64,000 nucleotides of DNA from Blasia pusilla (taxonomy: Eukaryota; Marchantiophyta; Marchantiopsida; Blasiales): assembly GCA_050084515.1 (NCBI GenBank), contig CM114271.1:45198001-45262000 (forward strand). The letters are read 5' to 3'. Positions 10,740-21,249 of the stretch are shown here, one piece after another. Each line of letters opens with the position of its first letter. The first letter of the stretch is position 1. Position numbers and translations under genes: made by a program. The notes beneath the pieces were generated by a model. It ran no database searches. It had not been told where the DNA came from and saw only the letters and a program-made list of their open reading frames with translations.

Positions 10740-11565
10740 TAAGAGCATTAACTAAAGAAATAAACAACAAAACCAATAAATTACCTCTTATAAATAAGAT
10801 ATCCATCCTCGTTCTCCATTGTCATTGATACAAAAGGCATTGGGTAGCCTTTTGAACATATTTTTTTGTTTTGTCCGTGTAAGGTGTATTTGGATGTGCT
10901 ACTCCACATGGATCACGAATCAAACAATTTCTCACAATAGAATGTAGCCTAGGGATGAGAAATGGGATTTGGAATCTTAGCAGATATAATATTGTCAAAA
11001 TCAAAAGGTTATCTTTGGCTTATTCTGAGATGCAACAATTATAATGATATGCACATATCATAGATCTCTTTTTTGGAACTCAACTACATGAATATATCCT
11101 ACCACTCGGCCCAAAATATGTTTGTCCAATATGAGTCTCAAAAACTCTTTGTGGTTTTCTTGGAAAACATGCACAACCAGGTGAGGTACATTAGATGTTG
11201 TTTGCCCATGAAGTAGAGTAGAAGTAATCTATGGGTATTGAGGGTTGCAAGTCAAAGTCAAAAAGCAGTCAGGTTTCCCAAAATGTCTTACAATAGCTAG
11301 AACATCATGATATAATTAATGCATGTGACGGGGTCCTCCAATAAAAGATAAAGGTAAGATAATTCATCTCCATATCCCTTGATCATTAACATCATGTCGA
11401 GTCGCAGCATCTCTGACATCTTGGTATAAATCAACTCTCAACTCTTTTTGATGCAATTCTATCCAACTAAGCCATTGGATTTCAATAGTCATATACATAT
11501 CCACCATATATTCTTGAGGAAGACGACCAAAATCTCAACAACCAATTATTATCCATAGCATTAGG
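10740..11565 (-). pseudogene. Helitron Rep nuclease domain (Helitron_like_N)
   Basis: This is the HUH-type Rep endonuclease/helitron-like N domain. Minus-strand pieces appear in family order. First is YMTIEIQWLSWIELHQKEL with RVDLYQDVRDA (about 11400-11530), then GGPRHMH, and VRHFGKPDCFLTLTCNPQYP (about 11230-11320). Next are LVVHVFQENHKEFLRLILDKHILGRVVGYIHVVEFQKR and YVHIIIIV, where the HAHxx metal-binding pair is degraded. The domain ends with CGVAHPNTPYTDKTKK and ENEDGYLIYKR near 10760. Stops (after HMH and QYP) and a shift near 11000 break it. The normal second His of the HUH pair is not visible (YVH in place of HAH). Confidence 0.85.
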
Positions 11566-11729
11566 TTGTATTTGAAATCTGAATAAAGCAAATTATAAAG
11601 TTGTAATGGTCTTTGAACTTGCCTCGTGAGTGGTAACTCCACCTAGAATTAGGTCTCGTGAATTCTCCCTCATAAAGTATCATCTCCATTCTCATCTCCA
11701 TCCTCATCCATCATTACATGCCCTAGCTC

Positions 11730-13011
11730 TTAATGGCTGATCACCACTATGATCATGTAACACTTGCAAATGTATCTTATGATTCCAATGTTAACACCTC
11801 CTTCACCATAAACAAAAGGCAAAAAAAAATACAATGGGATATAGGGTTCATTTAAGTCAGACAGGAAATGAATTCCTCCTCCATGTAAACGAACAATAAT
11901 ATCACGTCCTTCTATTGGCTCACTCCCATCTCCAAGCAAGATAGCTGCAATCTTTGAAGCAACAAGCAAGGTGTATTGTTTTGCATAAAGACCTTGCTTA
12001 CTACCCTTAAGAACAATATGGAAGTCAAGATTACATGGATCAATAGCGACATTTTGAAATAGAGCCACATAGGGATTACAAACATGTAGCATGTCTTGTA
12101 ATCCTCTTAAGACCTCTGACCTCAATTGATCACGATAACCTCCCTTCATAATCATTTTTCTATGTTCCATTTGATGCTCATCATCACGAATATAGATTTG
12201 CATAAATTTTGGAGGAGCACCGCTCTCAACTTGAAGAGGTCCAATAGAATGATACACACCACGTTGAATCTTGAAGTTTCCTATACCACCTTGTTGCTCT
12301 ATCACATGTGCCCCCGTAGATGGAAATATAAGAGCACTATTATAGGCACATGCATTACTTAAAAAATGAAGACTATTTGAACTCATCCCATAAAGTAATA
12401 TCTGATAGTATAGGAGGTGAAACTGCCAAGTATGGTAGTTGAATCTTGCCATGCTCACAACAAATACCAAATGGGGAGCTTGTAAACCTAGTATACTTCA
12501 CTCTCTGGCACTCCCAATATATAGCATTGCAAGTCATAAAAATGTCATTCATAAGTCCAGGAGTAAAACGTCCAGTTATACTATCAACAGGATCTCCCAA
12601 CCTAAGGATTCGAATGTGCTTCTCTTCAAAGTTAGGAATGCTTGCAATATTGAGTAACTTTTTCAAGTTCATAACCCTTCTAGATCCCACATTTGGAATT
12701 GAGGCATGTACACACTTCTCATTCACTTCCATGTGGCCTTTAAGATTGGCTCCATTTGCAACACTCCTTATCAAAGGATGGCCAACATATGTGATGTCAT
12801 GTAATTCATCCAAATGAGCATGTCTCCTTCTTTGGCCTTCTGCTCGAGTAACTTGGAGCATGTGAAATAATAGAGGGTTGGTAGAAACTGAAAGACGGTA
12901 TATATGATTATAATAAGAATATATATATATATATATATGTGTGTGAAAAGGTAAAATATGAAATATGAGTATATATTTTAGAAATGTACATTGGAGATGA
13001 TAAGACCACAA
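11730..13011 (-). pseudogene. Helitron N-terminal region upstream of Rep
   Basis: Two overlapping minus-strand frames (11730-12470 and 12373-13011) carry GAHVIEQQGGIGNFKIQRGVYHSIGPLQ, APPKFMQIYIRDDEHQMEHRK, LRGLQDMLHVCNPYVALF, DFHIVLKG, and IVRLHGGGIHFLSDLNEPYIPLYFFLPFVYGEGG. These match the conserved pre-Rep region of plant Helitrons, which ends PLQYVLLFPHGEDGW. Upstream, MLQVTRAEGQRRRHAHLDEL is one copy of a repeated module. An intron or frameshift joins the two frames near 12370-12470. Confidence 0.8.
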
Positions 13012-13139
13012 TCATAGAGTTTGGAATAGCTTCAGCTTCATGATGTTCTATAGTTGGCTTGCCAAAAATGTTGTTTCTAGAAATGATTCATAAGAGATTT
13101 AAGACGAGGTAGAAAGCATCAATAATAAAAATATATGAA

Positions 13140-14116
13140 GCATACCTTAATAGCTTGAGCATGAAAATCATCAGTAGCCAGAGCCTTGACTTCCTCTGCA
13201 GGAAGTAGATTCGTTGACACTTGATGAATATTCAATTGGGCCAAATTATTATGCCTTCTTCTCTAGCCTTATGCTCGTGCAACTTGAAGCATAACATGTA
13301 ATCCTTGAGGGTTGGACAGAAGTGGAAGACTGAGAAAAAAAGATTTAAAAAAATGAAGTCACAATAATCAAATTAACAACTTAAATTAAAGAAACCAATT
13401 TTTTAAATTATTTTGTGATGAAGCATACATAGGAGACGATGCAGTGTCTATTGAAGCATGAAGATTCCCATCGATAAGTGTTACGATCAACCTGCACAAA
13501 AAATCTTCAAAAAATCACCGTAGGAAAATTTTTTCCAACTATTATAATATAAAGTAGAAAAGTTATATAGAAATAAATATCTCATATTATTTGCACTAGG
13601 TGAGTCATCAATGATGGGTGGTTGTAATTCTTCCATCAATGGAACATTCATAATAGTTTGAATATGACTTAATTGAATTAAATTAGCATGTCTTCGCTTT
13701 TGTCCTTGAGCTCTTGCAATTTGATATACATCACGTAACCGTTAAGCGCTCAATGGATCTGGAAGTCTAGAGCACAAATATGAAAAATATTAAAGTCAAA
13801 AAAACGTAGAGTATTCACATATGGTTACGGTACCATTGTGTAATCATAATGCTAAGCATCCTTACATTAAAGATGAAAAAGTCGTGGAATGAGTTACTAA
13901 TCGCATATCTTGAACCTCCCTCCTGTTTCTTTGAGATGATGCCTTTCTTGCCTCCTTATGTGCAAGCTTCTTTGTTGCCACATAAACACGTGTAGAAGAC
14001 AATGGACTATATGAAATATAGTTGTCATGGTCCACATTAGGTAAAGTGACTACGTGGGTAATGTCTATGAATGGACTTTCTTCATTTTGCTCCGATGGTT
14101 CTTGAGTTTCATGCAT
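13140..14116 (-). pseudogene. Helitron 5' exons with repeated RA-G-RRRHANL module
   Basis: Minus-strand reading shows two further copies of the module seen at 12760-12870: LQVARA-G-RRRHNNLAQL at about 13230-13320 and VYQIARAQGQKRRHANLIQL at about 13660-13745. A basic segment (KKLAHKEARKASSQRNRR) lies in the ORF at 13862-14116. AT-rich spacers of 250-400 bp that look intron-like separate the copies. Basic repeats of this type occur near the N-terminus of plant Helitron proteins. The repeat is clear from sequence; its function is unknown. Confidence 0.55.
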
Positions 14117-16200
14117 ATTGTGACAATATCAATTATCATACAATAAGATCTATGGTCAATATTTTGGAAATAAATGAAGAAAAAAAGTTGAGATGACCAT
14201 TTCTATAAAAACTTATACATTAACTTCTATCCACAAATATTCATTCTAAATACAAAGTACAATTATATGTAAATTAAAATATTTATAAAAATAGAAGATG
14301 GTAAATTCATTCTAGTGGATAATAAGACTCAGCCGTACTTATCTCACTTGAGTTTTTAGAGCAAATTGTATGACCATCACTTAATTCCCATGACCTAAAA
14401 CGGTAAGGATCGCGGAAAAACGGAAGGTTAGACGTTAGAGGCTATGCGGAAGGGATGCAATCATCTATAGAACCTGTATCTCCTTCTCCATCATCATCTC
14501 CACCAAATTGTAGTGAAATAGAATGATGATTTTAAATTCTAGATGCACTCTCATTATAGTTACATCTATCATCATTTATCGATGGGTTTATAATATCATT
14601 TGGAGTATTTTAAAATTCGACGATAGAACAACGTTAGGACTTGAAGCATTATTCCCACTTAAAAAACCGACAATGGAACATAGCTTGGACTTGATATTTG
14701 TATCACGTCTACAATACTAGGGTTTAGGGACGTACAATCCCTTATGTGTTCATCAAGAGGGACATAAAACTCACAATCACTATATTGTATCTAATTTGCA
14801 CTCATTTCTAAAGTCATCTTTGGTAAGATCTGAAATATCCATGTTATACTTTAAATAACAATAAATATATAGATCACAAAAATAGACTAAATAGAAAAAT
14901 ATATTAAATGTATATGTTACTAAAAAAACTTACTTTAACATACATTTCTCAGTGACGAAAGATGCCAACGGTGGTTGTTCGCCACAGTGCAAGCCGATTG
15001 TTGCTTGTGTAGGTGGACGTAGCGACCTCGAGCCATGGATGAACCTAGAATTTTATCATCTTGACTTCCCTAGTTTCCTCGAAGCAAGAAAATTGATACA
15101 TGCGCGTTCTTGAGGGCCCTACAAAGTTGGGCAAGCATGGGGAGCTGCTCGCCCTTTCAAGCAAATGTAGTGATGAACCTTCACAAAAAACACCAATGGC
15201 TTTTGGATGTTGATGTGATCCACAAACGTAACCAGAGGGGTGTTGAAATGGTGTCACCACATCAAACACCGTGCGAGTTTTGGGATTTGCAACGCATCAA
15301 TTATCATCATATGTGCGCCTAAATGGAGTGAGGATCGTCTAGAGGAGGCAATGCATAATATAGAGTCTAGAGTCATCACACTGGAGAGGGTATCATGTCA
15401 AACATGATTTATAGCTCAAACAAGTGATTCTTATTGCACGAATGCAATACTTACGCCGAGCACAAATGTGTTGCAATCGTACTTTGTCAAGCATTGTTAG
15501 GCATTAGGGATTAGCGGCTCGAGGAAGTAGGAACTAACCATAGGAGATTTAAAAACTTGTTTCTCGCACTTCCATGTCTAAAATTTTGCTCTTTATTGAT
15601 GCGGGGCTCCTACTTCCAAACGGAGGTATTATGTAGTTAGAACTACATAGGGCTCTTAAGTTTGTGAAACACGATTATGCTTAAATCAGGGAAGAGATGA
15701 GATCATTGAGTTGGGATTTTCAAGGCCTAAATTTTTGCATGAAAGCATGTACCGAGAGTGTCATGATATAGGACTCACAAAAAATGAGTGACAAGAGAAA
15801 AAAAAAGTGCAAATCTCGGGACCTCGACTTAATTTCTATACAGAGCCTATCTTGTAATTTCTGTCCACAATCCATTTCCATCAATTGAGATATTGAAGCT
15901 ATATGAAGGAAGCCCTCATATCTTGGGTAAAACCACTCTCTCAAGATAACAAGAGTCCCTCACATGGAAATAGAAAATGAAAAAAAAATCTAAGATCCCC
16001 TGTGCGAATTTGATTCAAGATTGCGATCGCCTCTTCAAAGTTGCTTATGCCTAGTAATCGTGGTGACATTGAGCCATGAGTAGAATTTCCATAGTGGAGA
16101 GAGATGGTTTGGGACAGAGATGGTGGATAGAGATTTTCAATTTATCTTGAAATTCCCTCCATCTTGACTACGAGCTTCAGAGTTTGTGATAAATTCTAGA
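14117..16200. other. Intergenic debris, no gene recognised
   Basis: AT-rich to about 14950, then mixed. Short ORFs at 15045-15322 on both strands and 15720-15944 (-) show no family motif. The left side could include the 5' end of the Helitron (TC start), but I could not place it. Confidence 0.5.
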
Positions 16201-16590
16201 AGGAATCTTTGGCTGATAATGCTTTCACCACCTTCAATCTGACAATGCCTCCACTTGTGTCACCACCTTCTTCAGTTCGTTCGACAATAATGTTAATTTT
16301 GCTCCGACTTAGAGAGAGCGGCTCTTTGATTTGCACTTCTAAAGCTAATGAGCGAACAAGTGTCTTACCACAGCTAGTTAATTCAAAAAGTAGTATTACT
16401 GATCAAACAAGTATCTGATCAGATAAAATCTCCTTCAAATATAAGACCGTGGAAAAAAATCCCATCTCATTCAAATATAAGGCACTAGATTTTTTAACTT
16501 TTTCTCACAACTGTACATTTCAAATGACTACTTTTGTACGGGCTTCACTTCTTTGGGAGAAAGAGTTACCAAAAGAAGTAACCTCCTCCT
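16201..16590. repeat. Dispersed repeat, copy 1 (pair at 43.73-44.18 kb)
   Basis: Shared blocks include cattcaaatataaggca, gggcttca-ttctttggga and ttaccaaaag-agtaacc, in the same order and strand as at 43730-44178. The copies are clearly diverged. The family is unidentified, and no coding capacity is evident. Confidence 0.6.
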
Positions 16591-17289
16591 CATATTATAG
16601 TATAGATGCCATCTACTATGACGTTCATGGATTGGTTAGTACAAGAAGATCAAATACACAAGGTTGAGATACTAGGCATTCATTTTGAAATCAAGAGGGA
16701 GTTGTGCCTGAACAGATTTCCTTATTGGATTATGAGTACATACCGATACATTGATACATGTGCTGATTAAAGGGTTTGATCAGAAACTAGACCCAAATGA
16801 AGGGAAGTATGGCAAAGAGGTATATATAAGGTGAGGCTATGTTCAATACATCCTAGTTGTTGGGTCACCTTTACATTATCAAACTCATGGCACGTACATC
16901 TAGGATGATGGATGATGAGTACAGTGACGATAATAACGAGGAAAGAGGATATGGAGGCTATAAAAGGGTAGATTTGATTGAGGCATAGCACTCCTAAGCA
17001 CACACATATGTTCCTATGAATAGCTTATGAATGTTGGGACGGTTTGGAGAGGGATCCACACCCCATTACAACACCACAAGCGTAATTTCCTTGAGTAAGA
17101 ACCTACATGATTGCTATTCTTCAACAACATTGTGTCAAAGAAGACATGACGGATTACCCAAAATTATACCCTTATGTTGTGGAGAGAGATATCACCACTC
17201 CTAACTACGCTGAATCATTCACACATTAATGAAGGGGGTGGGGGGGTGGAAATTTTGAATTAGTGGATTGGATGATCGACGTACATAGT
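16591..17289. other. Debris probably belonging to the CACTA relic; no gene readable
   Basis: Plus-strand frames are broken. An acidic stretch near 16915-16960 (DDEYSDDNNEERG) and a block at 17150-17225 are readable but not assignable. Position just upstream of a DUF4216-like block suggests decayed CACTA transposase. Confidence 0.35.
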
Positions 17290-17795
17290 ATGAAGATAAC
17301 CGAGTATGTTGCACTTATGAAAGAAAAGCCTGAATTCGTATCTGGTCCACTTTGGCGGATAAGGTACCGATTCAATGAAGAGTGTGGAGGCATGCAACTC
17401 CAAAGCTAACGTGATCATAAATAAAACAAAAGAGCAAGAGTCACAACCATACAAACATGAAAAAAACATTGTTCGAGGGGATATCGTATACTTTGGAGTG
17501 TTTGATGCGGTGTTAGAGTTGGACTTCCATGACTTCCAAGTGACGCCTTGCGATATGGATGTTATTAGATACCCCTTCTGGGCCCAACGCTCTTTATAGT
17601 CATGGATGATTGGGGTGTGTTTAGGGTTGACACCTAATTCAACAAACATGACAACAGAGAGAGCAATGAGCGTTTCATCTTTCCCTTACAAGTGGAGTAG
17701 TGTTTCTATATTGATTCATCATCTATCCCTTCAGATGTGGAATTATGTTGTGAGACAAATCTCAAGGAATAGATAGAATTTGTAATAATGTAGAG
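17290..17795 (+). pseudogene. CACTA (En/Spm) transposase C-terminal DUF4216-like remnant
   Basis: Plus-strand translation gives KANVIINKTKEQ, then VRGDIVYFGVFDAVLELDFHDF and a C-D-M-D-V block matching the DUF4216 pattern (YYGxLxxIxELDY...FKCxW). After a stop comes DDWGVFRVDT, NERFIFPLQVE, CFYIDSSSIPSDVELCCETN, as in the family end (GFxxVxFN... PFIxxSQxxQVFYxxDP). Stops at three places would fit CAA/CAG/TTG-type codons. This domain accompanies Transposase_21 in plant CACTA elements; that upstream part is not readable here. Confidence 0.6.
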
Positions 17796-19200
17796 TGATA
17801 GACGTTACACACTACGTGAACATTACACAATTTTATTACAATATAATGGATAATTCATGTCTTCAATGACTAAGTCCCTAATCTATAGCACATTCATAAG
17901 AAAAGTTTTTTTTCTTAATATTTACGAGTTTGCATAATCGTCTCCATGCTATTTGTATGGTTTCTCACAACTTGAGCTTATCATCAATTCACTCAAGCAG
18001 ATTGCACATTGTTCAACATAGTATTCCTAGCCCTTGAAGCTTTGAGGCTCTTCATTATCAAGCACATACTTCTTACATTTCAACTTTTTGTGTGCTCTTG
18101 GGTTTGAAGTCTTCCCACTGTGTGCTTGCTATCAAGCATAATGTTTCATTTGTAGCTTAAGATGTCCTTTGATGTTTTAGTAGACCTACGATTGGCATTT
18201 GGACTTCATTGTTGCATGCAAAGACAAGAGCATGCTTCTCTCCACAGAAACCAAAAAAACACAACCTCTTGCTTCTTATTACTCGCACTTAGCTGCCAGC
18301 CAAGTGTGGCTCCCTGTAATTACAATGGAAGAACAACTATTTATACTCACAAACTAGCCACAACTTGCGAACTTACAAGGACTCGCAAAGGAGTTGCACA
18401 AAGTGGACTTGGAATGGCGTTGAAAATTAGCCGCTTTTGGAAAAAAATGGCTTCCCAATCGATCTTGACACCTCTATCCCCAATAGTATACGAGCTTCAA
18501 ATGATTGGATAAGAATGCAACATATTAACATATGGCAAGGTGCAACAACACTCTACAACCTACATCCCTTAGACTAGCATAAGAAACAAACATATATCCA
18601 AGGTATCCCACACATGGGTCTATGCCTCCGCCCCATATGTCACAATACTCAATAGAGATATACCCATCCAGAGAACAACCCACGTATCCAAAACCATGGA
18701 AAACCTCTTACAAGTGCACATGAGATCGTAACTACGATGGTTGACCTAAGTCTGCTAGTCATCCCCAACTTGCTTTGAGTTAGGGTGGAGTCATCCCCAA
18801 CTCTACGAAGCAACGATGTTACTCCTCATAGATCCGAAGTTCATCCCCAACTTGCTATTGACACCATAGGTCCTTCTTGGATGGAAAGGCATGCATATTC
18901 CTATGGGACTCAACATGACGCATTATAGATAGAACAACGAGAGAGCACCAATTGCATTTGACGCCGATAGTCGGAAGGCGGGAGGGGCCGGGGGAACCAC
19001 ACAAAGCTGTTCCCAACCTTTTTGTCGAAACAAAAGAAATACTTACACGTCGGGGACCAAGAAGAAAAAGAGTTGGTGCATATCCATCCATATCATTACA
19101 TTTGATCCGAATATGTGCATTCAGACATGACACCTAGAATATACCCGAAGGAACTTGCGATAAGATTCGGATGCCGGAAGGGAGCAAACCTCTGCTCGTT
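17796..19200. other. Intergenic, no gene recognised
   Basis: Mixed composition. The phrase tcatccccaact occurs three times within 18750-18860. ORFs at 18162-18512 (+) and 18855-19133 (-) lack recognisable motifs. Confidence 0.5.
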
Positions 19201-20899
19201 TTCATTCATTCATGTGGCTAGAAGCGAACATGCGGTCGAGGCTGTCGGACCGTAGAAGGGACAAAACGCAAAGTTCTCGTCGTCGACATGGGGACGTGGG
19301 GGTTATGGTTCACATGATGCAGAGCAGGAAGAAGCTGACAACCAAAGAGCGCTCGAGAATCCCCGGAGTGAGGCGCTCCACTGCTTCCAAGCTCCACCAC
19401 TCGAGTCCGTCCGCCTGTGATCAGCGCCGACTGCTGCCGACACCGCGGAGCGAGAAGAAGCAGCCGAAGCTCCCAAGCGAGAGGATGCGTAGCCGAGACT
19501 GACAACAGCACTCGGCGGTCGAGCGAGCGAGGGAGCGCAAAGCTGAGGCGCTGAGGGTGAGGATTTGGCGGTGGAGGGCAGGGCAGGGCAGGGCAGGAGG
19601 TGGCGCACGACCCGAGTCGCCCGACCGGATGGAGGAAAAGGCGTCGGGGAAAGGAAAGGTGTTGATGAAGACACCCACGAAATTAGCCGATTCGACTACA
19701 GTGCATTATTATTGTGTGGGCTCCTGTTGTTCATGTCCTCTTCCGGCGTCCGGCGGGGAGCCGTCCGTGTTCACCCGCGGTAACCGCACGGGCCATAATG
19801 AGTCGGTCTCGCAGGGACAATGGCAGGGGGCCACCTAGCCCTGAGGCAAGGAGGCATGTTAGTCAACATCAGTGAATAAATAAATTAAATAAAAATTTAA
19901 TAAACTGGTTTATTTATTTATTCGTAAAGGCGACGTCGACAATTTTAGTGGCGGGGGACCGTGTACCGGCGCCACAGGAGGGCGTTGGTGACCAATGGTT
20001 GGTTGGTTGGTTGGTTGGTTTATTTATTTATTTATTATTTATTACCGATGGGAACAGGAAAGCCCATGAATCATGACGAGTCTTGGAGCACAATCCAAGT
20101 TCCCGGGAACCGCGGAGCTCCGGCGAAGAAAGGAGGTTGGTTGTTTCCTTATACCACGGGTTGAGCCGGGATGCGCAACTAAACCCATAAAGAGAAGCTG
20201 GACGTTCGCCACACCAGCTTGCACCGTCCCCTCCACTTCTCTCGACCTCTTCACTCGCCCCCGCCCTCCTCCTCCTCGTCGTCGTCCATTCTCTGCATTG
20301 GACGAGTGTCGCTCGTGGTGAACTCCCTGAGTCGGTGCTGGAAGCGATATCAGACAGGGAATTCCTCAGACTTTGATTGGAGCCGAGTTAGGTCCTACGC
20401 CTTCAGTCTGTTTGCCGACAGTTTGCCAGGCGGTTCGTTGTGGGATTCCGACGCAATCGTTACCGAGCGAGACTGGTTCTTTGGTGAATTGCTGATGACC
20501 GACCGGAGCCAGGGATTGCTGGCGTGCCTCCTTTTGCTACTCTAGATGAGAGTGATCCATTTCCTTCAACATTGATTCTGACAATTTGTCGTTGAAGGTC
20601 CGGGGCAAACGGCGTCGTCTGGCAGGGAAGGAAACGGACCGGGGCGGTGCAATTCATCCTACTTGGAGTGTTGGTCGTTGAGGAACTGGTGAGGCCAAAT
20701 CCTACCGGTGGCTGTTCTGCGTTGAACGCGCACCTTCATAGAGAATTCGGAGCTGGTCGAAAGGAGACGTCCGGAAGCTGACTGTTGCACGATTCCCTAC
20801 CTCTGTCGATTAAAAATCTACAGCCCTGGCCGAGTTTGAGGTACCGCTGATCTCTGTGGAGTGGTCCAGTAACCTCTCGGGTTTCAAAGTGGGGTCATC
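19201..20899 (+). promoter_or_regulatory. GC-rich promoter and 5' leader region of VTC2, with microsatellites
   Basis: GC content rises sharply from about 19200 and stays high to the VTC2 start, which is typical of a plant promoter/5' UTR. Inside are a (GGGCA)n run at 19576-19597 and a (GGTT)n(TTTA)n run at 19997-20046. From about 20215 the sequence becomes CT-rich (cctcctcctcctcgtcgtcg), a common feature of plant 5' leaders. The transcription start is not determinable. ORFs on both strands here are best explained by base composition. Confidence 0.5.
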
Positions 20900-21249
20900 A
20901 CGGCTGCGGTAAATTACTCGCGTGCCCGTTTGAGTCAGAAGTTCAACACTATTGAAGGGCAAGGTTCTGTGAATTTCTTGGGTTCTCCTTCCTTGCACGG
21001 AGGTCGGGGGGCCACCCCGTCGGAGGGCGGGCAACCCTCAGATCTCACGTATTTGGCAGGCGGAGGTTCCCATCTCGCTTTCCGACACTTTCTTGAACCT
21101 CCAGCGAGTGAGCTAGAGGGTCCTTCTGCTTCCTTTGCGAAGGTTAATCAAGAGAGTGAAAGGAGCAGGCATCATGTTGACCATCCGGAGGGTGCCAACT
21201 ATGGTGTCTGTCAATCAGGGGTCTGGAGCTGCCGACTCCACCATGTCGG
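20900..21249 (+). promoter_or_regulatory. Candidate non-AUG (ACG) upstream ORF in the VTC2 leader
   Basis: The leader frame that starts after TAA at 20870-20872 has an ACG at 20900 in good context (A at -3, G at +4). It stays open past the main ATG at 21174, offset by one base from the main frame. It includes LHGGRGATPSEGG and LTYLAGGGS. VTC2/GGP mRNAs of plants are known to carry a conserved ACG-started uORF that lets ascorbate repress translation (Laing and colleagues, from memory). I could not compare peptide sequences. Unlike the Arabidopsis uORF, this frame has no stop before the main ATG and would end in exon 2 after splicing. A second leader frame ending FPSRFPTLS at about 21093 is an alternative. 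Confidence 0.5.

Noticed and set aside
19218-19678. Several minus-strand Ser/Pro/Arg-rich ORFs
   Set aside because: They lie in a GC-rich promoter where stops are rare, with no motif and no splice or start support.
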